DNA of 15,326 nucleotides from Gyrodactylus bullatarudis (taxonomy: Eukaryota; Platyhelminthes; Monogenea; Gyrodactylidea; Gyrodactylidae). Position 1 is the first letter of the stretch. Every line of letters begins with the position of its first letter. Of this stretch, positions 7,710 to 15,326 are shown one piece after another. The notes beneath the pieces are model-generated. The model worked only from the letters and a program-made list of their open reading frames with translations, had not been told where the DNA came from and ran no database searches. The stretch is from positions 53,777 to 69,102 of the forward strand of contig SSNU01000111.1 of NCBI GenBank assembly GCA_012064415.1. The letters run 5' to 3'. The position numbers were made by a program, and so were the translations under genes.

Positions 7710-7865
7710 ATGAAACTAAAAATAAATTTGACTCATCGAAGAGTCAAGCGAGAAATTATGCTAGTTTCACCCACAGCAGGTCTCGTCATACTATGCCTTC
7801 TCCGAGAATCGGGGCTCAGATCCAATACTCGCTAGGCAAGGAATCAACCATTTAGTCTAAGCCCG
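7710..7865 (+). other. GC-richer island with a 41-codon open frame
   Basis: About 100 bases (7768-7865) are close to half G+C, far above the background. A plus-strand frame starts at ATG 7710 and stops at TAG 7833-7835 (41 aa). It has a basic start (HRRVKRE) and then a short hydrophobic run (AGLVILCLL). On the minus strand the same bases are open as an arginine-rich frame (SPDSRRRHSMTRPAVG) between a CCTTGCCTAG acceptor-like site (7833) and a GGGTGAAA donor-like site (about 7770), so a small minus-strand exon is an alternative. GGGCTCAGA (7812-7820) pairs with TCTAAGCCC (7856-7864) at 8 of 9 positions. CCGAGAATCGG (7802-7812) is a mini-hairpin. A short exon, a SINE fragment or a structured RNA are all possible, and I cannot choose. 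Confidence 0.25.
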
Positions 7866-8569
7866 ATATGTTTTTGTGATATTTATTTATCCTAACTACT
7901 TACACTAAGCTTATATGTTCAAGATTGAGCTATGGTTGAATCTAATGAGTCTTTTGCTTAATTTTTTTGAATAGTGCCTAAGTATGTCAATAGGTAGAAC
8001 TTCTATCATAGAAGGCTCCCTTATTATTTTATTCAAATCAAAATTGACCATACAGAAAATTTATCATTATTTTATTTCATGTTTAAATTTGAGAAATAAA
8101 ACAAAAGTATTTTTGATATAATTTTTTTCCCCAATGCAGAATGGTTATTGGTTCTCCTGATGGGAAGCCAATCATATTTCCTTTTGCTCATAAATATCCT
8201 ATTTATTTATTCTCATTCATAAAATCTTCCTGCAGTAAATTTTATCCTTAATAAATTTAGATGTACAGAGAAGCTCCATTGCTCGACCCAGCGGGGGAAT
8301 ATTTTTACCAAGGTTTTTGAATTTAAATTCATTGAAGATAAGCACAACATTCATTGGTAAACAGAAAATCTCTTGAGAAACGAAAGATTTTCTCAGTTAG
8401 CCTATAAAAATGGATTTTAGTGAGTCTCTTTTCATACAACATTGAATGACAAAAATGATCCAAATATTGAAATTATAAACCTGAATCCTGTCTGTCATAC
8501 ATCTTCTCTTAGATATTAGACTCGGCGTCTATCTAATTTATAAGCCTCAATAACAATTAATCAAGTATC
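7866..8569. other. AT-rich stretch without a supported gene
   Basis: No gene is seen. A 26-nt hairpin-like segment at 8147-8172 begins with ATTGG and ends with CCAAT. Nothing else stands out. Confidence 0.4.
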
Positions 8570-8639
8570 ATAATTTTAAACCAAGTAGTTTTTCAGAGAG
8601 CTGTTCGGCATAGATTGACTAAAACGTTGTTCGCTTGCC
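8570..8639 (+). repeat. 70-bp repeat shared, inverted, with 13711-13780
   Basis: This segment matches the minus strand of 13780-13711 at roughly 85-90% over 70 bp. The differences are mostly transitions. The best-conserved core contains GAGCTGTTCGGCAT. The partner lies just upstream, in coding orientation, of the Penelope-like GIY-YIG remnant at 13254-13559, so this is probably a second broken copy of the same element, here on the plus strand. Its reading frame contains stops where the partner's is open, so it is non-functional. Confidence 0.55.
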
Positions 8640-8704
8640 ACCTGACCATGTTTTCCCCTGGTTAGTATCGATTTAAAATGGTCCTTTAGCTAGCGAACAA
8701 CATT
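8623..8704. repeat. Imperfect hairpin, 27-nt arms
   Basis: Arms 8623-8649 and 8678-8704 pair at 21 of 27 positions, including an 8-bp core GTTGTTCGCT/AGCGAACAAC. The loop is 28 nt. Weaker pairing extends outward on both sides through GATTGAC (about 8613) and GTAATCAATT (about 8705). The left arm overlaps the end of the 70-bp repeat, so the hairpin may be part of the same retroelement. The alternatives are the stem of a foldback MITE or a structured RNA. Confidence 0.5.
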
Positions 8705-8719
8705 GTAATCAATTGACCA

Positions 8720-9151
8720 AGTATCTAAAAATGCGTTTTAAACCTTGTCTTTAAATCCTTAAGATGCTTATGAGACCTAATGAATAGACGAAAAGAAGTT
8801 CTCTACTATCGATGAATGTCAATATAGCTAATGAGGACAAAAGAGAGAACTGAACTAATGCATTTGATTGGGAGAGTTAATATGAATATATTTTTACATG
8901 TTCAGTGTAGAAATAACCGTGCAATGAAAATTTGAAAAGTGTTGAACAATTTCAATACATTTTTCTTATCTACTAGCGACGACACAAAGATTTTAAAAAT
9001 TTTGCATCAAGTCTTAAAAATCATCCAATTTCTGAGAATATCTTGACAAATATAAATTTTCTGCGAAGGTTGACAATCCGGTATTATAATTCTGTGTGAT
9101 TTAAATTTACAAAAATATTTGTCCCAAAGAAATTTCATAAAAACTTACAGC
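8720..9151. other. AT-rich stretch without a supported gene
   Basis: Nothing is recognisable on either strand. A left end matching the TTAA-element end at 9185 was looked for here and not found. Confidence 0.35.
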
Positions 9152-9185
9152 GGACATGTATGTCCTTTGGATACGAGAGGGTTAA
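9152..9185. mobile_element. Possible solitary right end of a TTAA element
   Basis: The sequence GGATACGAGAGGG followed by TTAA (9182-9185) has the form of a right end of a piggyBac-type element. Just inside it lies the small palindrome GGACATGTATGTCC (9152-9165), in a subterminal position like the hairpin of the 4111-4278 MITE. No left end (TTAACCCTCTCG) was found to its left, so it would be a truncated remnant. Chance is possible. Confidence 0.3.
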
Positions 9186-9501
9186 GATCTTAGGCCGTAA
9201 TAAAGAATAGGCCATGAAACAAAATTTAGGCCCTTATCCGGCCGTAATAAAAATCAAACCAGTTGAGTAATCAAAACTTGAATTGCATTTTTCTGGATAG
9301 AAACGAAAATAGACCTCAAACAGCCAAAAGGACTATTTTAGGCTATTCTATAGAACATTTGCGCCCTCTTTGCGTTGCAGTAATTTTTCTGAGTGACAAA
9401 GAGGCAAAGGGCGGTGAGTTTTCATGTCATCGATGATAAAATGACCAACACGATTCAAAGTAAACTTAGAGAGAAATAAAAGGGGGCAACTGTTCTCTTA
9501 T
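9186..9501. other. Stretch with a 12-bp direct repeat and a small stem
   Basis: GGCCGTAATAAA occurs at 9193-9204 and again at 9240-9251, 47 bp apart, amid several other AGGCC/AGGCCC motifs. CCTCTTTG (9365-9372) and CAAAGAGG (9397-9404) form an 8-bp inverted repeat in a GC-richer patch. No gene is seen. Confidence 0.35.
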
Positions 9502-9710
9502 TTAACCCTTTTTGATGCCCTATTATAACTTATGATTCATAACTCGTGCAACTAAAATCATCTAATTTTCCATTGAGGCTTGAAATATACTGAATTTCAG
9601 TCAAATACAAGTAATAAATTTAGATTTTTTAATGGTGAGAAGATGAGAACAATTTCTTTTTTTGGAAGAAAGTTTCTCCGAGAAACACACTGGAAAGATG
9701 AAAAGGTTAA
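9502..9710. mobile_element. Candidate degenerate TTAA MITE (about 201 bp)
   Basis: The left end is TTAA (9502-9505) followed by CCCTTTTTGATGCCC. The proposed right end is GATGAAAAGG followed by TTAA (9707-9710). The inverted repeats are imperfect. Supporting evidence is the length, close to the 192-bp MITE at 880-1071, and subterminal similarity: both have a CCCTTT..G.TGCC start, then TATT, then TTCATAACTC and TGC at similar distances (in the 880-1071 element this is the right end, read on the minus strand). This suggests an older relative of that element. The right boundary is uncertain. Confidence 0.4.
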
Positions 9711-10773
9711 ATTATCTGCATGACTCTTATCTATTAGAGAACTTCAGCATCATTTTAAGAAAATTTTCCATTTTTTCGATGATTCAGAGAGAATATGAGA
9801 TAAAATATCTTCAAATTAAGCCCTAATCAGAATCATAGTTGGCATTTCTCATTGTCTAATCTAACCAACTTGACTGAAAGTAACTCTTTGATCATTCTAT
9901 TTTTAAATTTCTCGTATTTAGCAATCGAATTCATTTTTATGTCGCAGAGTTTACTCAAGATAATGCAAAAAATTACTCAAAAATTCTGCTCTTTAAAAAG
10001 AAAACGCAAGGCGTCTCATTTTTAATTGTTAATTGTTCTTCTGAGTTCGGCGTTAAAAAATGTGTCATTCACAAATCGGGAATTCTTAAAAGAGATTTTT
10101 GCAGTATAGAAATTGTAAAATTTTTCAGTTAGATAATATTGATAATACTGAGTTTATTATTTAGACACTAAATTTTTAGTTAGACACTCGAGGGGTAACC
10201 AACAAAGACGATTGAAAGCTGGCGATAATTTTAACCTCATTTTAGTACGTTTCTTTATACAAATTTAAAAAATTTGATGGCAGATAAATTGTTAATGAGT
10301 ATAATTCCAACATTGTCTACTTAAGTAATTGCTTTGGGGCTTTAGTTCTTACAACCTTCTAAGAGTTCTACAAAGTTTGCTAATTTTTGTAAGCCATCCC
10401 TAGTAGCGTCTATAGAGAGTTATTCTGGGATTTTTCTATTTTCTTCTTCTTTTGAATAATTGAGGGAAATAAAAAGTGTCATTGAGTATGGTTTTTCTGT
10501 TGATTTGCTTCACACCTTTGAGTGGATGAAAAAATATATTTTCCCAAGAGATATCTCTTTGTGTGTATGATGATTGACATGAAGGTAAATCAATCGTAGA
10601 TGAGATCATCAACCAAGGAGAGATCCTTAAAATGAAATATTCAGTATAGAGCTAGTCGATGCTAAAAGATGGGCATCATGAGATATTTTTTTGATTGTAA
10701 TGTCCTTCTTAATCAATTTTTCCCTAGTAGAGTCCATTCAATGACATGGGCTAATCCATTACCAAATAAGACG
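9711..10773. other. AT-rich stretch without a supported gene
   Basis: No gene is seen on either strand. TTAGACACT is directly repeated at 10161-10169 and 10180-10188. Nothing else stands out. Confidence 0.4.
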
Positions 10774-10843
10774 TTCCTTTGGGATATATTACCTAAGCAC
10801 CTAGAACGAAATATTTTTAGTTAACCTTTGTAAGTATAGGTGC
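10774..10843. repeat. Foldback repeat, copy 2
   Basis: Positions 10774-10813 match 2361-2400 directly at 39 of 40 positions. The following 10820-10843 is the exact reverse complement of 2317-2340. This copy therefore has the loop and a complete right arm but lacks the left arm. Weaker similarity may run on to about 10855 (AACTATTCAT). Taken with copy 1, the complete element would be a palindrome with arms of at least 45-60 bp. Truncation at opposite ends in the two copies argues for independent decay. Confidence 0.6.
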
Positions 10844-12400
10844 TGAACTATTCATAAAAATAAGAACTAGTTTGTGAGGTTCAACTCTCACAGTATTTGC
10901 AATAATTCTGAATAACTTTGAAAACGATAATGAATTATAACATTAAATGTCCAAGTAGAAATCTAATTACCGAATTTCACAGTGATTTTTAGATTCTGGC
11001 GATGAATTTATTACAGGAATCCTGTGATCATAACAGGGATTGATGAATTGTTTGTCTTGAAGGTAGACCAGGCCCCTTTTCACACCCAAGATATTTTTGA
11101 GGAAATTTAAACTGATCAACTTAAATTAATGATAAATAGGTTATTTCAAATCAAAGATACGCGGTTTATTGTACTGTTTTGATCAGGAAATAAAAACATA
11201 TCGAATGGTTTAAAATTCAACTAAAAATATGACTATGCATCGAAAAATATTTAATGGTAGGTTAGAGAAATTTTGGGCCTAAAATCATTTAATACACGTC
11301 ATCATTTCGTTTAACATCTTTACTATGAAATCAAAATTCTCTGCCATTAATTTGTTAGATGTGAAAACCATACAATATTTTAAAGAATTAATCTATATGA
11401 ATTCTTCAAGTATTTTTAGATATAAAATATAAAAAACAGGTAAATTAGCCTTTCTTTCATAGATTATTTTGCAATGCATACCTTCCGAAAGCAGTCAATC
11501 ATGAAAAGATAAAACAAGAAAAGCATATCATGCTCAATTACTAAATTGCTTTTGATTCTGTATTCTCATTTCCCCTTCTTCTCGGGATATATACATATAT
11601 TTTGTTTCATTTCATCTCAATCAACTTTCCTACATTAATAAGAACATGATAATTTCTCCCTATACCTTTGATCTTGGTTGTGATTTCATAGGCAAAACTT
11701 TTTTGGTATAAAAAGATGATGGTAATAATAAGATGAAAGAGACAGACTCATTCCCTATCATCTCCATTCACGTTGTGTACTCTTCTGACTATAACAAAAA
11801 AATACATACACGCAGAGACGAACTAGGAAATATTGTTAATTCTTTCTCATTCTGCTTTCTTGGGTAATTTCATTTAGCTGTCATTCATGTTTCTTTCACA
11901 AACTTTCCGCTCTTGAGAAAAGAAGGAAACATTGAGAATACTTGATGATTTCAGTATTATACACGAAAAGTTTGAATTTTTTTGAAAATAGAATGTAAAA
12001 GCATATAACCATCACAATATTGGATATGGTCCTTGTTAAGTGAGTTTGAGTTCTTTCAAGTTTATGATTTTAGACCACACCGTATTTTCAGCAAAATAAT
12101 TCATATTCCCATCCTTTCGTTGTTAGTGCCCTTCAAGAAGCTATCCCGCTCGCATAATGCAGTTTTTCTCTTTAATCATTCGATAATTTAAATGTGTATT
12201 TTTTAGTCAAAAATTATTCACACAAATCACAGAGAGAGAGATAGATATCAGGGAAAAAAATCAATTTATTTCTCAGTCTACATGGAATATATATCATCAT
12301 TTGATGTTTCCTGTTATTGTTTCAAAATGCGTTATACATAAATAATACAGGGTACATTTTCTATAAGGATAACGACTCATGTTTTTCCCCTTTCATAATC
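10844..12400. other. AT-rich stretch without a supported gene
   Basis: No gene or element is recognisable. Minor items are a 13-bp palindrome ACAGGAATCCTGT (11013-11025), a short inverted repeat TGTGAG/CTCACA near 10875-10892, and a short GA run near 12230-12240. Confidence 0.4.
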
Positions 12401-13253
12401 TCTCAGCGAGGTACTTTACCCAGTTCCTCTGTACCTTCTTTAATTTCTTCATCTTGTTTTAGCCAGTGAACTACGCATTTTCATGCTTTTTTCTTTGAAT
12501 CCTAATTGTATTACATTCTTTTTGCATTTAAGAGAGATCTTGGTTAGATTTTAATTAATTTTATTTCGGTAGCCTTTTACGATACATTCAAGCCTTCCAA
12601 AGGATTCCTCAACTCTAGAGCAATCTGTTTAGAAATTCCACAATAAATTTTTTTATTAAATCGTCAGCCTTTGCTTTTTATACTCAAATATTTTGACCAA
12701 TAAAAATCCCATTTCAATAAACTTACAATGTCCATCCTGAAGTGTATTGTTAAAATAAACTATATTTTACTTATCAATGCAAAAACTCCTCAAGCAAAAT
12801 TACTTTGCATAGCTGCAAGCATTATTTACTGAATTTTTAAATATTCCCATAACTGAATGAAACAATAATCTGATTAGAGAATAATTAGTTTTTAACAAAA
12901 ACTCATTTTGGAATTTCTCAATAAGGACCCTAAACAACTCTAATTTATAAGAAATGGAGAATGATGTAGTATAAGGATAAAAATAATGGTGACAGTTATG
13001 ATAATCAGAATTATTAGATTAATAACTCTGATGCAGTATAATTCATTAGGAAAATTAAGATTAAGATTGGAATAAAAAACATTTGGATTGCCCTGATAAA
13101 AATTGTTTGGACTCACACATTGTTTCGAATACATGTCTTATTGTTTTTATTCTAGCGTGAGATTTTTCAAAAAACTTGGGATACTTAAAATCTTGTGTGT
13201 CTAATCAAAACATTAAACCAATCAGATTTCTTCTCAACTTTAATCAATAAATT
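12401..13253. other. AT-rich stretch with one splice-acceptor-like tract
   Basis: A long pyrimidine-rich tract (about 12421-12460) ends in TTTTAG at 12462 on the plus strand, a good-looking 3' splice site. It is followed by a frame open for about 32 codons to a possible donor (ATCTTG/GTTAGA, near 12540). On the minus strand the same place has a 25-codon open frame rich in E, K and G. Neither protein is recognised. The 64-codon minus frame at 12940-13134 is rich in I and L over an AT-rich tract and is probably chance. Confidence 0.25.
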
Positions 13254-13559
13254 CTAATCAACGATTTCCAATATTTTTATCCGTCTTATTACCATTTCTA
13301 TAGACTCCAAAATCATATTTTTATACTTATTTCTCATGTTTCCTGGACTTCTTACGTCATTAAAATCTACTATATGATCTGGATTTTCAGCCCAGTGTTT
13401 AGCTAATGCTGGCTTGTCTACATGCACTTTTTCCATAACCTTTTTGTGTTCTTTACACCTAATCTCAAAATTTCTTTCTGTACGACCTATGTATGACTTT
13501 TACCATGAGCAAGTTATTCTATAAATATCTTGAATCTAATCTAGACCTAATGTTTCCTA
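13254..13559 (-). pseudogene. Broken GIY-YIG endonuclease end of a Penelope-like retroelement
   Basis: Read on the minus strand, one frame gives the GIY-YIG nuclease domain that ends Penelope-like element polymerases. It shows IYRITCS (13506-13526, the GIY half), a stop, then SYIGRTERNFEIR (YIG at 13485-13493) and CKEHKKV. It continues ALAKHWAENPDHIVDFNDV and ends with a region around ILESIEM, where the domain's conserved glutamate lies, before a natural stop at 13254-13256. The domain nicks target DNA for insertion. In-frame stops at 13557, 13536 and 13500 break it, and the GIY glycine is replaced by D. The same frame continues open upstream from 13560 to 13772, but I see no reverse transcriptase motifs there. 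It is an old 5'-truncated copy. The intact ATG frame 13254-13436 is only the surviving C-terminal 60 codons, not a separate gene. Confidence 0.7.
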
Positions 13560-13788
13560 TTTTATTAGATAACCTAAAATAGTGTTAATACCAATTTTTT
13601 CTAAAATTAAAGATTTACTTAATTGTGAAAAATCCATTAAAACAATATTATTAAAATTAAAAAACAAAATTATTGAAGTTATTAGTCTCAAATTTTTCTT
13701 TTGTACTAACAAAACAAACAACATTATAGTCAATCCATGCCGAACAGCTCCCTGAAGAACTACTTGGTTCAAAATTATAACTACTTAT
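13560..13788 (-). pseudogene. Upstream part of the Penelope-like remnant, with the shared 70-bp repeat
   Basis: Positions 13711-13780 match the plus strand of 8570-8639. The minus-strand frame continuous with the GIY-YIG remnant is open here (ATG at 13770-13772, 71 codons). A second frame through the shared segment is also open (NFEPSSSSGSCSAW…). No reverse transcriptase signature such as the catalytic Asp-Asp motif is visible, so assignment to the same element rests on adjacency, shared frame and the repeated segment. Confidence 0.4.
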
Positions 13789-14377
13789 ATCTTATTCAGG
13801 AGAAATTCTTTTATTTCTATTCTATAGCCCAATTTATTCAGCTTCATATATCAGCAGCAACTGTATATTAGATCAAAATGATTCTTACATTCATAAAATT
13901 TAAAAATTCATGGATGTCTCATAATCATACAGAATTTAAATTTGATAGGAAGCAGGAACTGGTTACTAGTTGTTTTCGTGTCTATATTTTTTGATCAGAT
14001 AAACTTTTGTCTACCAAATCAATTTCACTCTTAAAAAATGGGGGGAAAATTCTGACATTGAAAAGAATAAATTTATCATAATTATACCTTAAATAAAACG
14101 AAATTCTTTTAATAACATGGTACACACACTGGCAAAGCGGATGAAATTCTTTTTGATCCCTTTCTATGCGTGCTTTTAGGAGAGAAATGTTAACTAAAAA
14201 AGTAACTTGAGATGAAATTAAAACACTTCAACAGAACCATATACTTTATATCATCAACTCATGAAAAGGTTAGTTTATATTATATTAGCCACACATTAAT
14301 ATTTCCATAATGAAATTTTTCTCGACTTTATTAGTAGTGCTCCAATAGGTACTTATTTTCACTCTCAAATAAAAATA
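13789..14377. other. AT-rich stretch without a supported gene
   Basis: No gene or element is recognisable on either strand. Reverse transcriptase remnants of the neighbouring Penelope-like fragment were looked for on the minus strand and not seen. Confidence 0.4.
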
Positions 14378-14600
14378 TTTGATACCCCAAAATCTCATTT
14401 TCCCAAACATCTTCAACATATCCCAAATTAATCCGTATTTTTACTAGGTTATGCAATACCTTACGAACCTATTTCTATTTAAAATTGTCTCCAAACGGCT
14501 CAAAATTGAGATTTCAATCGATTGTAGTAGAAAAGTTCATTGAAAATAGTTGGCGCTAATTCAAAAATCGGCATTTTCAATTGCGATTTGGGGTATCAAA
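14378..14600. repeat. 223-bp segment bounded by 14-bp perfect inverted repeats
   Basis: TTTGATACCCCAAA (14378-14391) and TTTGGGGTATCAAA (14587-14600) are perfect reverse complements. Pairing continues inward through ATC/GA with a one-base slip. The length and terminal repeats fit a MITE. No clear target duplication is seen: the left flank ends in TA and the right flank begins with GCA. The true ends may therefore lie elsewhere, and the superfamily is unknown. Confidence 0.45.
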
Positions 14601-15085
14601 GCAAAATTTAAAATACTTGGTTCAATATGAACTTTTTTGACGTTGAAAAATTCTCTTTAAATCTGCACATCCGGATGTTGAAAAATTTTCCTCTCTCTAT
14701 TCGACCACACGAATCTTTTAAGGATAAATCTACCAACTATTAAAAGTTACCAATAAAACTCGCACCATTTTCGTAACTTCTCAAGAACTTTTTACCTAGG
14801 CTATAATTTTAACTAATTCAATGCATCGAAAATATATTTTTTATATTCCTCAAATATATCCAGAGTCTCAAAAACGACTATCTTTACTAAATTGCACAGG
14901 AAGTTGTATGGCTTTAAAAATGATAGAAAAAGGTTCTAAAGTTGCATAGTACCCTGGGTTCCGAAGTTATAACCTACTAAAATTAACTATTTCAAAACTA
15001 CTGTTTATTCTTATACTATTTCAACTTTTAAATAACTATTTTAGTAACTTGAATTCCCATGTCGTGTTTAGTTATAATCCCTAAT
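14601..15085. other. AT-rich stretch with a 17-bp direct repeat
   Basis: The pattern GAYGTTGAAAAATTYTC occurs at 14639-14655 and 14674-14690, 35 bp apart, with two differences. No gene is seen. Confidence 0.4.
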
Positions 15086-15206
15086 TCTGATTGGTCATTG
15101 AAATCTCGGCCAATCAGATTATGCTAAATTTATCGATACAATCGAAAATTGAGCGTGGTGAATCATTTTTCGATTACTTTACCGCGTTATAAATTTCTGT
15201 GATTGG
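15086..15206 (+). promoter_or_regulatory. Promoter-like cluster: CCAAT inverted repeat, DRE-like site, TATA-like box
   Basis: TCTGATTGG (15086-15094) and CCAATCAGA (15110-15118) form a perfect 9-bp inverted repeat holding two opposed CCAAT boxes. TATCGATA, the core of the DRE element of insect promoters, is at 15131-15138. A TATAAAT box follows GC-containing sequence at 15188-15194, and a third ATTGG is at 15202-15206. In the plus direction the order is CCAAT, DRE, TATA, and an ATG in fair context begins at 15315, 12 bases before the window ends (first codons M-K-L-L). This would fit a plus-strand gene starting at the right edge. Each motif alone is common, so this is a suggestion. Confidence 0.3.
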
Positions 15207-15326
15207 TTCAATATATTTTCTTTCTCAAAGTCAATACTGGAAGAAAAACAAAATAAAATTTCACAAAGCTTAAAAAGGGAAAGAATAATTTACTTTTAAT
15301 ATTAGAGTATTGATATGAAATTACTC

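Noticed and set aside
7768..7865. tRNA gene or tRNA-derived SINE
   Set aside because: There is a closing stem but no cloverleaf, and no A-box/B-box pair at proper spacing.
8570..8720. Hammerhead ribozyme linked to the Penelope-like repeat
   Set aside because: No CTGATGA core followed by GAAA was found on either strand here.
6120..9185. Single large TTAA element from TTAACCCG (6120) to GAGGGTTAA (9185)
   Set aside because: The two ends do not match each other beyond CCC/GGG.
12340..12400. ACAGGGTACATTTTC as a transposon terminus
   Set aside because: It resembles repeat ends seen in insects only vaguely, and no partner end or target duplication is visible.
12940..13134. 64-codon minus-strand frame
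   Set aside because: Low-complexity isoleucine-rich translation of an AT-rich tract, without homology cues.
1..15326. Viral or polydnavirus-type insertion, CRISPR array, bacterial operon
   Set aside because: No viral structural or replication motifs, no spaced direct-repeat array and no dense coding were seen; the only clear protein is a transposase.

Overview
This is AT-rich eukaryotic DNA, most likely from an arthropod. The evidence is a full-length mariner transposase with TA target duplications, small TTAA-flanked piggyBac-type MITEs, decayed Penelope-like GIY-YIG endonuclease fragments, and gene-like signals that fit short spliceosomal introns. I saw no bacterial operon layout, Shine-Dalgarno sites, rRNA, tRNA or CRISPR array. 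The species cannot be told from the sequence.

Layout. At 290-622 (minus) there is a tentative 3' end of a spliced gene: two compatible exons, a 72-nt intron and an AATAAA signal. A 192-bp TTAA MITE follows (880-1071). Positions 1100-2130 are AT-rich filler. Positions 2150-2411 hold a hairpin-rich segment and one copy of a foldback repeat, whose second copy lies at 10774-10843. An apparently intact mariner (2617-3869, TA target duplication) encodes the only long protein in the window, a 341-residue DD34D transposase on the minus strand. A 168-bp TTAA MITE is at 4111-4278. The most striking non-coding structure is a near-perfect long hairpin at 5338-5810, with two 168-nt arms that differ at five positions around a 137-nt spacer.

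Positions 6807-7114 and 13254-13559 (both minus) look like broken 3' ends of Penelope-like retroelements. A 70-bp segment beside the second one recurs in inverted orientation at 8570-8639, where it runs into an imperfect hairpin. A GC-richer island with a 41-codon open frame lies at 7710-7865. Further TTAA-type element remnants are at 9152-9185 and 9502-9710. Positions 9711-13250 hold almost nothing recognisable apart from the foldback copy. The right edge (15086-15206) has inverted CCAAT boxes, a TATCGATA (DRE-like) site and a TATA-like box in promoter order, and an ATG 12 bases from the window end.

The window therefore reads as intergenic or intronic sequence that has collected transposons of different ages. 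The mariner and the long hairpin look young, while the Penelope-like fragments and most MITEs look old. No multi-gene pathway or operon is visible. Exon-level calls outside the mariner are tentative, because stop-free runs of about 35 codons are common by chance at this base composition.
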